64,000 nt of DNA from Blasia pusilla (lineage: Eukaryota > Marchantiophyta > Marchantiopsida > Blasiales). The notes below the pieces were generated by a model. That model was not told the origin of the DNA. It was given only the letters and a program-made list of their open reading frames with translations, and made no database searches. The DNA lies in NCBI GenBank assembly GCA_050084515.1, contig CM114273.1, positions 7,254,001-7,318,000 on the forward strand. Direction: 5' to 3'. The position numbers and the translations under genes are program-made. Every line of letters starts with the position of its first letter. The stretch's first letter is position 1. This document shows positions 1 to 10,062 of the stretch, one piece after another.

Positions 1-2364
1 ACAAGAACCTTCTTACAAAAGAAAGATAATTCCAAGATTTCTCTTTCCTTTTCCCTTTTGTTTGGTTCTTGTCTTTTATAGTACAATATTGTTAATGAGT
101 CCTATTTTAGATCATCGGACATGATCATTTGAGGATGGGTGTATTATAATGATATTATGCAACGTTGGTGCATTATAACATTATGCTTGTTGGAGATATC
201 TATAGCACTACATGTGGAAGTGGGAGTTTATTTAAGTGTTTGCTTTACAATTTATTTTTTTGCTTATAAGCTATGTATACTAGAATGTAGAGAAAGACAT
301 ATGAGGAATTCAATAAAGAAAATTTTGGCCCCAACCCTCTTCCCAAATGGAATGATAAAATTATGGAAGACCCGAGTATCGAGTGCCCCTAATTTTGAGA
401 GGTGTATGTAAGAGCAAGTCGAATTGGTAGACACACCGATTTTGCTTGGATTGATATACCAAGATTATTTATAAGAGGGAGAAGTTTGGCCACCACTCCC
501 TATTTTTCAAGACTAGGGTTTAATTCATGTTCGCAAGAACTATCCCTCTAGAATCTAGAAGGTCGAAAACAAATATGACCCACAAGTGGAACAAATATGA
601 ATAGAACTATTTACCGTCTAGGGTTTACCATCTAAATGTTGTTGGTGAGTTTAGTCAATAGGGGGGGGGAAGACCCCCTTCTTTCTTTTCAGGGCCGGTT
701 TAGGCCTTCGGGTTTTTTGGCTCTCTATGCCCCCCTCCTTTGCATCTCTAATGGGGTTTCCATCAAAGGTTTTTATTGAAGTTTATCATTTCCCTTCACC
801 GTCTATGCAATTCTAACATAAAAAAAACAAAAAATTAACCCCACCCATAAGAAAATAAGCATGACCCTTAGACAACCTTACGTCTCTTATACAATAGTAC
901 CACACCCAACTACTAAGTTGAATAATTTAGAATCCTTTGATCCATTTCGTTACCTTTTCCCTAAAGGTCAGCATGCTTGTCCCCTAAGCATTCCATGAGC
1001 AAGGGTGAGGTAATTGGCCCTTGGAATTTTCCTCAGTAATTGACTGGAAATAATTGATTAAACGATCAATTTTCGTGTGCTTTACTTGGGGTGGTTGGGG
1101 CTACTCCAAGACTTTAATGCACAAAAGAGGTCACAAGATCCAATCCAGGGAAAGAAAAACAGGTGTCTTTAGCACTCCCTCCCAAGTCAAGATTCGCAAG
1201 TACACTTGAAAACCCATACACTATAGGTCTCATGTTTATCTCTAATGGGCGGTCGCAAACTTTGGGACGCCATTACAGAAGTTCCGTGAACGGTCATGCC
1301 CATCACAGACACGTACCGGTTTTCTCTTGTCATTATCGCCCAACAAAGTGTCGACGCGTGACAGGACATCCAACGGCCGATAAAGTACCGTCCTCCATTC
1401 TACGCTGAAGATGTAAGCCTGACACATTTACCTCATTATACTATTTTTCTTCTTTATTTATTATTTGTACCAAACAAAACAGAAAGGTATTTAGGTTAAG
1501 TCAAAGTCGGTGTAGGAAAGCTCTCTTTGTAAATGACAAACGAGGTATTATGCCGCTGTCCGCCCGCCCACGACCACAACCCAACAAGATAAGGATCTCA
1601 TTGATTTTCCGTTGACATGATTATCCGGAAAATATTATCTGTTCTCTTTTGCACGGGATAACAAAACCTGATTAAAGTTATTGTGCAAATGGATTTTAAA
1701 TTAACGGTTATTAATTGGAAACTTTATTCTTCATTGTATGATTTGTTATTTAAGATAGCCCAAACCTTAGAAAGAGATATCCTAGATTTGTTATTTGAGA
1801 AGCGTTTCTCAGATGGCGACAACTTGAACATTCACCACAGTTTTTTTTAAGATAGGAATGTATGAGGCCAGATATGTATGTCTATCATAAAAAATAGTCG
1901 GAATGAATTAAATTGGGCATTTAGGGTTTAGAGACCTGTCCCTCACCGGTCCTAACTAGTGTGCCATGAATCTCGTGTGTTTATTTTGTTGTGGTATGCC
2001 CATCGTATGGAAATATAGCATTCGTTCATGTAGTTAAGGGGTTGTGCATGGTTAGAGACAAGATCCTCCTCACCCTCTTTTCACATTGCATCTACTTATT
2101 GTGGTATAGCAATATGGCTTGGTTTCCCTTAGCCCCTTGTATTTAGGCTTACTTATTAGGATGTCTCAACTTTGCAACATTGTAGGATCCCCATGGTGGT
2201 CATTGATCATGGACAAACAATAAAGCGTGAGAGCCACATCCCATGGACGGGCGCTCGGATCAAGGCAACGTCAAGAACACATTACAAGAATCACAGTTTA
2301 ATTTAAATTTCCAACTAGGAGCGTCTTGACGATGTTAGACATTTCCTACACCATGGGATCCGAC
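1..2364. other. Intergenic, no supported gene
   Basis: AT-rich DNA with short open frames that have no recognisable domains. It has G runs near 661 and 2703, a slightly GC-richer patch near 1240-1400, and a short stretch resembling plastid trnL at 421-454. I see no gene. Confidence 0.6.
421..454 (+). other. Possible fragment of plastid trnL-UAA 5' exon/intron junction
   Basis: A 12-base match, GAATTGGTAGAC, and a 9-base match, TTGGATTGA, are separated by 13 bases. This is the same spacing as in the 5' exon and first intron bases of plastid trnL-UAA as I remember it. The bases between them and the flanks do not match, so this is either a very diverged organelle-derived insert or chance. It is not a functional tRNA. 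Confidence 0.22.
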
Positions 2365-3075
2365 TCTAAGCAAGGAACACGTGAGCAGTCAAGATGGGTG
2401 GGATGCCACAAGACTATTCATGAAACGCAAAGGGTGGAAAAAAAACCATGAGACTCCAAATGGGGAGTCAAGATGGGTTCTATCCATGAGACACATGAAA
2501 TACAGGTTCAAGCTCCAAGATTCATTTGGGGAGTTGAGAATTATATATGTTGCAAGAAGCCTCCGACAAGTCATCTTGACAGATAACCAGTCAAACGTCA
2601 ATCCAAAGGTCATGAGCCATATTTGAGTTGAGGGCAAAAATCAAGGGACCAAAGTGGACAATGGCGAAGGTGGGATTTCTCTAGAGAACCCCATACGTAC
2701 CTAGGGGGGGGGCGGGGGGACACTCTCCCTCTCGATCCGCTCAAGCCCTTGAACTAGGAACGAATCATGATATGTTATTTGGTTGTGTTCCAGGTTTATT
2801 TAAGGGACACACCTTAAGGAATTAACCAATGTTCTTTGATTTAGGTAAGCGACTTGGGGTCGAGACTTCCTAGGGAGACGATATGAACTTGGGGAGAATC
2901 GATTCAATTAGCACTTTGTGGCTTATTGGCAACCCATGGAAAGCGCTAGCGGACGAGACTTTTGGACTCAATCTAAGTCTTCCTCTTGCAAGGCTCAAGG
3001 TCATGAGTGCTTTGGGGCAAAGCTAGGTGAAGAACTAAAGTAGAGGGAGGATTCTATAATGGGGACAAAAAAGTA
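2365..3075 (+). repeat. LTR-like repeat R1, inverted copy
   Basis: This stretch is homologous to the reverse complement of 8170-8945 and 55900-56557. Conserved landmarks include the CCAAAGCACTC block (as GAGTGCTTTGGGG near 3007), a TTCCTTAAGG-like block and an SSQDG...TKRKG-like translation near 2385. R1 lies upstream of the gag end of the chromodomain gypsy element, so it is probably that family's LTR. This copy is in the opposite orientation to the element, so it is not the element's own 3' LTR. A separate insertion or an inversion is inferred. Confidence 0.6.
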
Positions 3076-3255
3076 CGTATCTTGCACTCCTCACTTAGCA
3101 TTTCTATCAAAATTTTCGCAAATCATATAAGTAAGGAGGTAACGAAAAACTTCCATCACCAGTAAAGAGGACCCAAGGTCCACGACTTAGTAGGAAACAT
3201 GTTTTAGATCTCATAAATGGATGGAAGACAGATTCAATTGAGAAAAATGCCAAAG

Positions 3256-3313
3256 AAAATCCCATGTTTATGGTAGCAACCTAATTAGGTTGCTACCATA
3301 AACATGGGATTTT
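3256..3313. repeat. 58-bp perfect palindrome, no spacer
   Basis: Two 29-base arms are exact reverse complements, centred between 3284 and 3285 on CCTAATTAGG. The palindrome sits directly beside a short piece of the R1 LTR end (3314-3340) and about 180 bp from the oppositely oriented R1 copy. That is where a fold-back or inversion junction would be expected. It could also form a cruciform or, if transcribed, a hairpin RNA. Confidence 0.95.
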
Positions 3314-3340
3314 AGGTACCATAGACTTAGCTATTCGTGA
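3314..3340 (-). repeat. Short R1 LTR end fragment
   Basis: CATAGACTTAGCTATTC matches the block at 56535-56551 near the right end of the R1 copy there, in the same orientation. For the minus-strand gypsy element this is where the 3' LTR should begin. It is cut short by the palindrome, so the 3' LTR appears to have been removed by a rearrangement. Confidence 0.5.
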
Positions 3341-3799
3341 TGCTCCCCCATTTAGCTGAGTTGACATCCTTTTCGACTTGAGTTGAATCTACGAACGCCT
3401 GGGATTGATTATGGCCTTGTCCTTAATCGGACAGCCAAGCCTATTCCAATCTAATCTAATTGGGCGTTTCACGTCATATCAAGTACATGACACTTAGACC
3501 CCAATTGCAATAGAAAAATTTGTCAAGCTCACCCCCCATATCTTGTGATGCCTTAACACATACAAGTCATGCTCCATTCATAAGTACATGCATCCCAATG
3601 AAAATATTTAAAACTCATTCCTCATTCAAGAAAAAAATTGGACATTTTCTTGAATTCTTGGAATTTCTGAATTTTTGAATAACATTAATGTCATACCTCA
3701 TAGAAAAATATGGCCAATTGCAATTCTTCAAGTTAGGCTAGTGCGCTTAGACCATGCGCCAAACTCTAGTCTCGCCATCTACCTTCCCTACAATTTGCT

Positions 3800-4060
3800 A
3801 CTTCCAAATTCCTCTAGAAGTTCCCCAACATGAGTAAGATTACTTTTTGGTTCCTATGTTCTTTCACAAAAATATAACCTTTCCACATCACTAAGTACTC
3901 ATTTATTAATCTCCTTTCTCTACGCTCATTCAATGTAGTCTCGATTTCGAACTCCTCTTGGTGTTCGACTATGATCAGGTCAAGTTACAATTGTCTTGTC
4001 CGAAAGGGATCTTGATCATCCACCAATGCCTTTAGTTAACTAACGTGGAACACATCATGA
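3800..4060 (-). pseudogene. Integrase C-terminus and chromodomain remnant
   Basis: Minus-strand translation gives a HDVFHVS-like end of the gypsy integrase C-terminal region near 4050. It is followed by a chromodomain-like segment, with NEYLVMWKGY at about 3876-3904 and, after a frameshift, a TWEP-like EPKSNLTHVGELLEEF stretch. Chromodomains at the end of integrase define the chromoviruses and are thought to bind histone marks to direct integration. At least one frameshift and several stops show that the domain is no longer made. Confidence 0.65.
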
Positions 4061-5377
4061 ACTCGCCTCATCTCCAACAACAACCTCAATCTATGCAACA
4101 CCTCCTTAACCTTTTCGAGTATCTCAAAGGGTCTTGCATATCTTGGCGCCATCTTCTGGAAGATACTGAAAGGTAATTGGTGGGACTCTATTCTTAGCTA
4201 GAAGATATCCCCAACTTCAAAGTTCAAATCTCACCTATGAATATCAACTTGGTGCTTGGAGGGACGTTGGGTGCACCCAAAATACTAATGATGAAGAAGC
4301 CTGTTTGTAGTCATCAAACCGCTTGGCTAAGAAGTCCTCCACTGTTGGCACGGAACTCCTCACTTGAGATACCTTTGGTTCTTTAAGCTAAGTTAGGGTT
4401 GTAGGATTGAACCCCACTGCCAAAAAAATTTGGCATATATCGTGTTGTTGAATGCGTGGAGTTGTTATAGTTAAACTTCGCCATAGGAAATCGCTTTGCC
4501 CAATCTATTTGGTCTATTGAAACATAGTTTCATAGATATTCCTCAAGCCTCAAGTTTAAATGTTTTGCTTGATTTGTTATGATCAAGGGATAATCTAAAC
4601 TTAGGAGAAAATCCGCTCCTAGTGTCTTAAACAGACACGTCCAAAACTTAAAGACAACTTGGTGCTTCGATCGAAAACTAATTCACTTAGTAAACCCCAA
4701 CGTCTAAAAATATTGTCAACGAAAAGATGAGCTACCTTCAATGTTGTAATTGTATTTCGAGTCAGAATGAAAACTCCCACCTTTGAAAATTGATCTATCA
4801 CTACCATGATCAAATTAAAAACTTTCCACTTGGGTTATCCCATGATAAAATCCATAGCAACACTTTCGCATGGTCTACCCAAAATTGGAAAAGGTTGAAG
4901 AAGCCATGACATCTTGCCAAAGTCCATTCGGTTCTTTTGAAAAACAAGACATGATTGGACACACTTTATGGTATCCTTGTCTTGAGATGGCCAGTAGGAA
5001 TATTTCTTAAGAATCTCCAAGGTTTCTACCTAACATGGATGTCCCACCCAAGGTGCATCATGATGAACCTTGAGAACCTCGGTCCTCAAACTCTCAAGAA
5101 CATATATCCTTTGCTGCTTCCATTTTAGAACATCATCCATGAGTATGACATGCCTCACACTTGCCTCCTTCTTCAAAACCTCTAACCATCCTTGGGTGAT
5201 TTCATAGTGTTGGTAAGCCACCTCCACCAAGTTTCTCCAATTGGTTTCCAACATCCAAGTTCTTCTCAAGTATTGCTTCTGCATACTGAAGGTATTGGCT
5301 ACCACATTCTCCTTACGGGGCTTATAGAGAAATTCCATATCACAAGGTATTATTTCCAACGGAGTTGTCTTGGTCAT
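4061..5377 (-). pseudogene. Ty3/gypsy integrase remnant
   Basis: The zinc-binding H2C2 region is visible as VHHDAPWVGHPC near 5035-5070 and a CVQSCLVFQKNR stretch near 4925-4960. The catalytic core begins with VAMDFIMG near 4840 and continues as VVIDQFSKVGVFI near 4770-4810, then a FDRSTKLSLSF segment near 4640, where the usual D-x-G-x-x-F is altered. The C-terminal part near 4100-4240 reads GDIF...ESHQLPFSIFQKMAPRYARPFEIL. The pieces lie in separate frames. Confidence 0.8.
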
Positions 5378-5511
5378 AGCTTCTCTTGACTTGTAAAATA
5401 TTTGTAAGTGATGTTGTCAGTGTAAACCTTAAAGTGCGGACTATGTTATAAATATGCTTCCCACTTCTTGAGGCAATAAATCATTGCATGTATCTCCCTC
5501 TCATGATCAGG

Positions 5512-5727
5512 CTAGTTGTTATCTAGTTTGGCCGACTCATAAGAAACTAGTTGACCTGCTTGGTTCAACACTTCCCCAATTGCAAAGTTAGATGCATCGG
5601 TCCAAATTTCGAGTGGGATCTCTATTTCCATAAAAACTAGAGTACATGAGGGTTGCTTACTAGAAACTCTAATTGGTAAAATTCCTCCTAACACTCCTTG
5701 GACCATCGGAACACCATTGCTATCCAC
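5512..5727 (-). pseudogene. Gypsy RNase H remnant
   Basis: The WTDASNFAIGEVLNQ motif is the first catalytic-Asp block of the gypsy RNase H. It is followed by GQLVSYESAKLDN, the usual PVAYxSxKLxxxE stretch with its final Glu altered. The frame closes soon after, and the rest of the domain (to about 5390) is spread over other frames. Confidence 0.75.
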
Positions 5728-5739
5728 ATCAAGTCATAG

Positions 5740-6538
5740 AGCGGCTTAGCAACCTTGGTAAAATCTTGAATGTGTCGTCTATAGAAGGTTACAAATCCAA
5801 CAATTGACCTTAACTTGGTTAAGTCCCTTGGTGCTCGCCACAACTTGATAGCCCCAAGCTTAACATGATTGGGTCATATGCCTTCTATTGTAACATGTGT
5901 CCAAGGAATTCTACTTGAACATGAAGCAATACTTAGAAGGTTTTGCAAATAGTTTGTTCTTTCTCAAACGTCCCAAGATTTTTTTGAGGAGAACCTCGTA
6001 TTTCTCCTAGATCACCAAATTTACAAGGATGTCATTGAAGAACACCACTACTCTCACATTTCACAAATCTTGAAAAATAGTATTCATGAGAGTTGTACTT
6101 AAATGTAGTTAGTGGGTTAGTTAGTCCAAACGACATCACTAGGAACTCATTGGATCCAAATCATGTCCTTATTGCAATCCTATGTTTATTCCCTTCTGCA
6201 ATTTGGATTTGGCAATATCCTTGCCTTAGGTCTATCTTGGTAAAATACTTTGACCTTGACACCACATTGAACAAGTCATATGCCAAAGGCAATGGATTCT
6301 TGTTCTTGATGGTCTTTCTGTTCAATGCCTTGTTATCCACACAAAAACGCATAGACCCATCCTTCTTTGAGATGAAAAGGGAAGGAGATCCAAACCGCAA
6401 CTTACTCGGGTGAATGAACCCCCTTTCTTCCATTCCCTTAATGTGCTCGAGCAAGAGTTTCCTTTCTTGGGAAGTCCTCCACCAAGGATTCCTTGCGATC
6501 AAGGCCGTTTTCAATTTGAGTTCAATCTTATGATCCAC
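5740..6538 (-). pseudogene. Gypsy reverse transcriptase remnant
   Basis: The segment 6161-6538 carries the first RT blocks in one open frame: GFIHPSKLRFGSPSLFISKKDG, MRFCVDNKALNRKTIKN and YFTKIDLRQGYCQIQI. The catalytic Asp of KIDLRQGY is intact. Further downstream the Y-x-D-D box is degraded to FFNDILV-like near 6020-6040, in another frame. The family identity is clear, but the enzyme cannot be functional. Confidence 0.85.
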
Positions 6539-6577
6539 CTATTGCTTAGGTGGAAACTCTTATGGAAGTTCACCAGT

Positions 6578-7365
6578 TCAGACATCTCCAAATCCTTCCA
6601 AGATTTTCCACACTCTAAGTGTAAGGTTTCCTTTTAGTGCATCATCCGATTCCGACTCCTTAACTTTCAACGTGACTCCCCAATATTGGCGCCCACCCTT
6701 GAGATCCTTTTCAATTTTCTTCGCCGAGATTAATTGAGGAACGTGCTTTACTTGATTAACCCTCAAAATTTGAAGATATAAATTTGCGCTTTCAATCTTA
6801 AGAATCCTCATGGAATTTCCATTGCCAAGAGGAATCACTAATATTCCTTCAGCTAATCTAATCACAATGGCATGCTTATAAGAAACCTAAGTGATAAAAT
6901 CATACCTATGCCGCCTAAGCTACATACTTAAAATTTGTTCCTTTGCGCTAAACTCGAATTCCCCTCCTAGAATCACCATCTTAATGTTCAATGCTTAGGT
7001 TGACGTGGTTCTGGAATGTACATTCGCAAATATCACAACTTGTGTTTTCTCCACGTCAATTACTGACACTCCTAGCCTCTCCACCGCCTTCTGATCTAGG
7101 AAGTTGCACGTCACTATGTGTCAATCAAAATAATCATAGATTTTCTTGCAATTAGTACCCCAACTAGAAATGGGCATTCAATAGCCTCTTGATGTGATTT
7201 CTTTGAAGGCGCATAAACTTCCCTCAAGTCATTCCTTGAAGGCTCTTGATCAAACATGCCAAACGTCAAGGTGTTAGTCTCCCATAGCAGGTCAATATCC
7301 ACGCGCTTGTTGATTGCAGTGGCGATCTGGCCTTCCACACATTGGACCCTTTTGCCTTGGGGCAC
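6578..7365 (-). pseudogene. Gypsy protease and protease-RT linker remnant
   Basis: The segment 7114-7365 ends in a retropepsin-like start, LVGVLIARKSMIILIDT, where ILIDT is the usual position of the catalytic D-T/S-G. The following Gly and the flap region are broken by a stop. The segment 6578-6865 is the linker that leads into RT and ends in EGFGDV, a typical lead-in to the gypsy RT domain. Confidence 0.6.
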
Positions 7366-8054
7366 TCTTGCTTGAAATGACCAAGATCACGGCACATGTA
7401 ACACCCTCTAGCGCGAGGTTTACTCAAGGTTTCCCCTTGCTTGGAACTTGACAATTGTTTAGGTTTCAACCTTTTGGATTCTGACCCCAGGTGCAACCTT
7501 GTCTCATTGGGTTTCCTCTTGATCTCCCCCCCCCAAATGATACCCCTGCCTTCATAATGGGGAACATCTTGGTGCAACCTTGTCTCATTGGGTTTCCTCT
7601 TGATCTCCCCCCCCCCCCCCCAAATGATACCCCTGCCTTCATAATGGGGAACATCTTGTCTCACTTCTCAAGACTCAAATTGCCTCACGTCTCCCAATTG
7701 ATACCCTCAGAATGACATCGAAGTTGAATTACATGCCTTTATGGTTTCCCCAACCACATAGTCTATGTAGGCTTGCAGTTTTTCATTCAATACCTTGATG
7801 ATGGCATGTTGAACCTCATTGAAAATTGGGGACAATTGTATTGCCACAATGTGGTCTAATTCCTACAATGAGTTACCAAGAGTTTTGGGCAAGGAGTTTT
7901 TACCGATCGGCATTTTGTTCCCAAAATCCTCATCATGTTGAGGTAACTCATTGAATTCACCTATATCCTTGAAGTCTTGTGGTAGATCGGGCCCAATAGG
8001 CTTATTCTCTACATACCTCAGACCTTCCCCAAGCCAGGGCGGTTCAAGATCCAT
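7266..8054 (-). pseudogene. Gypsy gag remnant with CCHC zinc knuckle
   Basis: The minus-strand frame 7266-7664 contains one nucleocapsid zinc knuckle, CYMCRDLGHFKQEC (C-x2-C-x4-H-x4-C), near 7375-7415, preceded by a basic stretch. Just before it lies an in-frame duplicated segment rich in Lys and Gly. The open segment 7863-8054 further upstream is probably gag as well, but has no motif I recognise. Confidence 0.7.
7491..7658. repeat. Tandem duplication, 81 and 87 bp, in gag
   Basis: Units 7491-7571 and 7572-7658 are near identical. They differ by the length of a C-tract (9 versus 15 C), a difference of 6 bases. Both lengths are multiples of three, so the duplication keeps the gag frame. Slippage at the C-tract probably followed the duplication. 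Confidence 0.93.
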
Positions 8055-8150
8055 GACCTTTTTCCTATCCCTATGGAGCTAGTCCCCTTCTTTGGCCATT
8101 CTGATCGCTGCCATCAAAATTACCCACTAACCATGATCTATTGGATGATT

Positions 8151-8162
8151 TTTTTGATACCA
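8151..8162 (-). promoter_or_regulatory. Possible primer-binding site (initiator-tRNA-Met type)
   Basis: The minus strand reads TGGTATCA followed by A residues, matching the first eight bases of the usual plant gypsy/copia primer-binding site TGGTATCAGAGC. It sits next to the R1 repeat on the gag side, where the 5' LTR should end. The second half does not match. Confidence 0.45.
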
Positions 8163-8169
8163 TATCATA

Positions 8170-8945
8170 GAGTCCATCCTTTACTTCCCCTAGCTTCACC
8201 CCAAAGCACTCTTGACATTGAGCTTTGCAAGCGGAAGATTTACATTGGGTTCCAAAAAATCAATCGGTTGCATATTTTGTAGGTAGCCAAGAAGCCATTA
8301 AGTGCTAGTCGGGTCGAGTCTCCCAAGTGCATATTGTCTCCCTAGAAAGCCTCTTCTCCAATCCTTGACCTATATTCCCAAGTTGCTTGCCTAATCGGAG
8401 CGCGTCGGTTAATTCCTTAAGGTGCATCAGGGTTAATTTGTGGTTCAAGGGTTTGAGCAGGTGGAGAGGGAGAGTGTTCTCCTTTATAGGTGCTTCTTGA
8501 GTTCTTTGGAGGAATCCCATCTTTCCTATTTTCCCCTTGGTCCCTTGATTTTGGCCCTCAACCCAAAAGTGGTTAGCGCCCTGCGGATTGGCAGTTGACT
8601 AATTATTCATCAACACAACTTGGAGGAGCCTTCTTGCAACTTATGAAATTCTTGGCTCCCCAAATGCATCTTGGAGCTTGGACCCACGTTTGATATGTCT
8701 CATGGCTAGCGCCTCTCTTGACTCTTCGTGTGGTCTCTTATGGTTGTCTTGCCGCCCTTTGCGTTTTGTGACTAGTTTCGTGGTGTTTCTTCCATCTTGA
8801 CTACTCACATATTCTTTGCTTCTCGTCTTGACTCGGTGCTTGGCTCCAAGATCTAAAACCTTGCTCGCCTTGCCTTTGTCCCCATGACTTGCTTCTCGGG
8901 TCCTCCCCAACGTGGACGCTATTCACGATGGTCCCTATTAGAGGG
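8170..8945 (-). repeat. LTR-like repeat R1 (probable 5' LTR of family 1)
   Basis: This copy matches 55900-56557 in the same orientation and 2365-3075 in inverse orientation. Shared blocks are CCAAAGCACTCTT, TTAATTCCTTAAGG, TTGATTTT-CAACCCAAA and GACTTGCTTCTCGGG. It lies upstream of gag on the minus strand, the position of the 5' LTR. The sequence near 8928-8939 (GCTATTCACGATGG) corresponds to the LTR terminus seen near 56546-56557. Confidence 0.6.
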
Positions 8946-9879
8946 TTGGGTCATTGCTAACCTTTAACAAAAGATTGGCATGGTCCTTTCAAAGGCATAA
9001 AAGGCTGTGATATAATGAAGAGTTCTTGGATTAAGTGCTTCTTTGGTTAGAGGTCCCAATTGAAGGATCCCAATGACATCCCCAATAGTTTAGTTGTGCC
9101 TCCAAAGCACATGCATACCCTAGAGCAAGAAGAACCATCACATGGGATACACTAAATAGCAAGTATTTTCTTATAGAGCCGAGCAAGCAACTTTGTTACT
9201 TATCCACTTTGTGAGTAGGATTGGTTGACCCTTGCAACAAAGTTGCCCCATGTCACTTATGAAGAAAATACTCATGCTACATCACCTACTAAAAAAGGAG
9301 TATGAAATGAAACTCTAAATTCCAGCTGTTCAACATAAGCCAAAACTAGGTACGTAAAAGGTGCCCTCTATGGGATTAAAACACATAACTATAGTCCCCC
9401 ATAAGAGCACAATCCTTTTATATATAAGTATAAATTAAAAATTGTTGGAACAATGGCTAGGGTCCCACACAAAGGCACTTCATTGAATGACACATGTGAG
9501 TGACTTCTAAATAAATCTTCATGAATAAAATATTAAAAAAAAATTCTACATAAAAATATAAGTATAAGAAGAAATGTAATTCATTCGAAGAGAATTTAAG
9601 AATGAAGAGCAGAGGGTTTTTCTTTTTACAAATAAGGAGATAGGAGGATTTTGAGTAGGGTGTAGTGGGGATTTTCTTAATCTATTTTATTTTCCCAAAG
9701 CAAGAATGGGGAGTGTGGAAGGGAATGCATGTATCCATGTATACATAAAATAAAATGATTTCACTTTTTTCATGAGAAATTGGGTTATGGTGGAAGAAAA
9801 TTATTTTTGATGTCTAAATAGTGCAAAACGAAAATCTTGGATGGACATAACATCACGCATGGCATAATTTTAGAAAGAA
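8946..9879. other. Intergenic, no supported gene
   Basis: AT-rich sequence between the family 1 LTR and a short Helitron. I see no domains, tRNA or clear repeats. Confidence 0.6.
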
Positions 9880-10062
9880 CTAGTATACTGCCCGTGCGCG
9901 GCGCTGGTGAAAAAAATGGTGCGTTTAACACTTAGTTTTAACATTTAATTCATGGTACCTTTGGGCCCTTTACACGTGTCAACACGGGGAAGACTTAAAA
10001 AAGACTACACGTCGACACCAGAGGAGGGTTCCCCAAACCCCGTCCGCTTTTAGTAATATAGA
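9880..10062 (-). mobile_element. Short non-autonomous Helitron
   Basis: On the minus strand the element begins A|TCTATATTACTAAAAG and ends TATACTAG|T. It shows the Helitron rules: a TC 5' end, a CTAG 3' end, an A-T host dinucleotide, no inverted ends, and a short GC-rich hairpin (GCGCCGCGC region) just before the 3' end. Its first 40 bases closely match those of the element at 20701-20874 (GGTTTGGGGAACCCTCC versus GGTTTGAGGAAACCCTCC), so both belong to one subfamily. It has no coding capacity. Confidence 0.8.

Larger units (their letters stand above)
3800..8945 (-). mobile_element. Decayed Ty3/gypsy chromovirus-type element (family 1)
   Basis: On the minus strand the order is LTR (R1, 8170-8945), possible primer-binding site, gag with zinc knuckle, protease, reverse transcriptase, RNase H, integrase and chromodomain. 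This is the standard order of a chromodomain-bearing Ty3/gypsy element. The reading frame is broken many times, so the element is dead. The R1 unit on the far side is inverted, and only a short LTR fragment remains where the 3' LTR should be. Confidence 0.85.

Noticed and set aside
1163-1427. Several short frames in a slightly GC-richer patch
   Set aside because: Open on both strands, no motif, no splice or start context.
2381-2626. Open frame similar to a minus-strand frame at 8641-8910, possibly a conserved gene
   Set aside because: Both lie in the R1 LTR repeat; the shared translation reflects repeat homology.
7491-7715. Plus-strand frame with two Pro-rich repeats
   Set aside because: It is the antisense of the gag tandem duplication.
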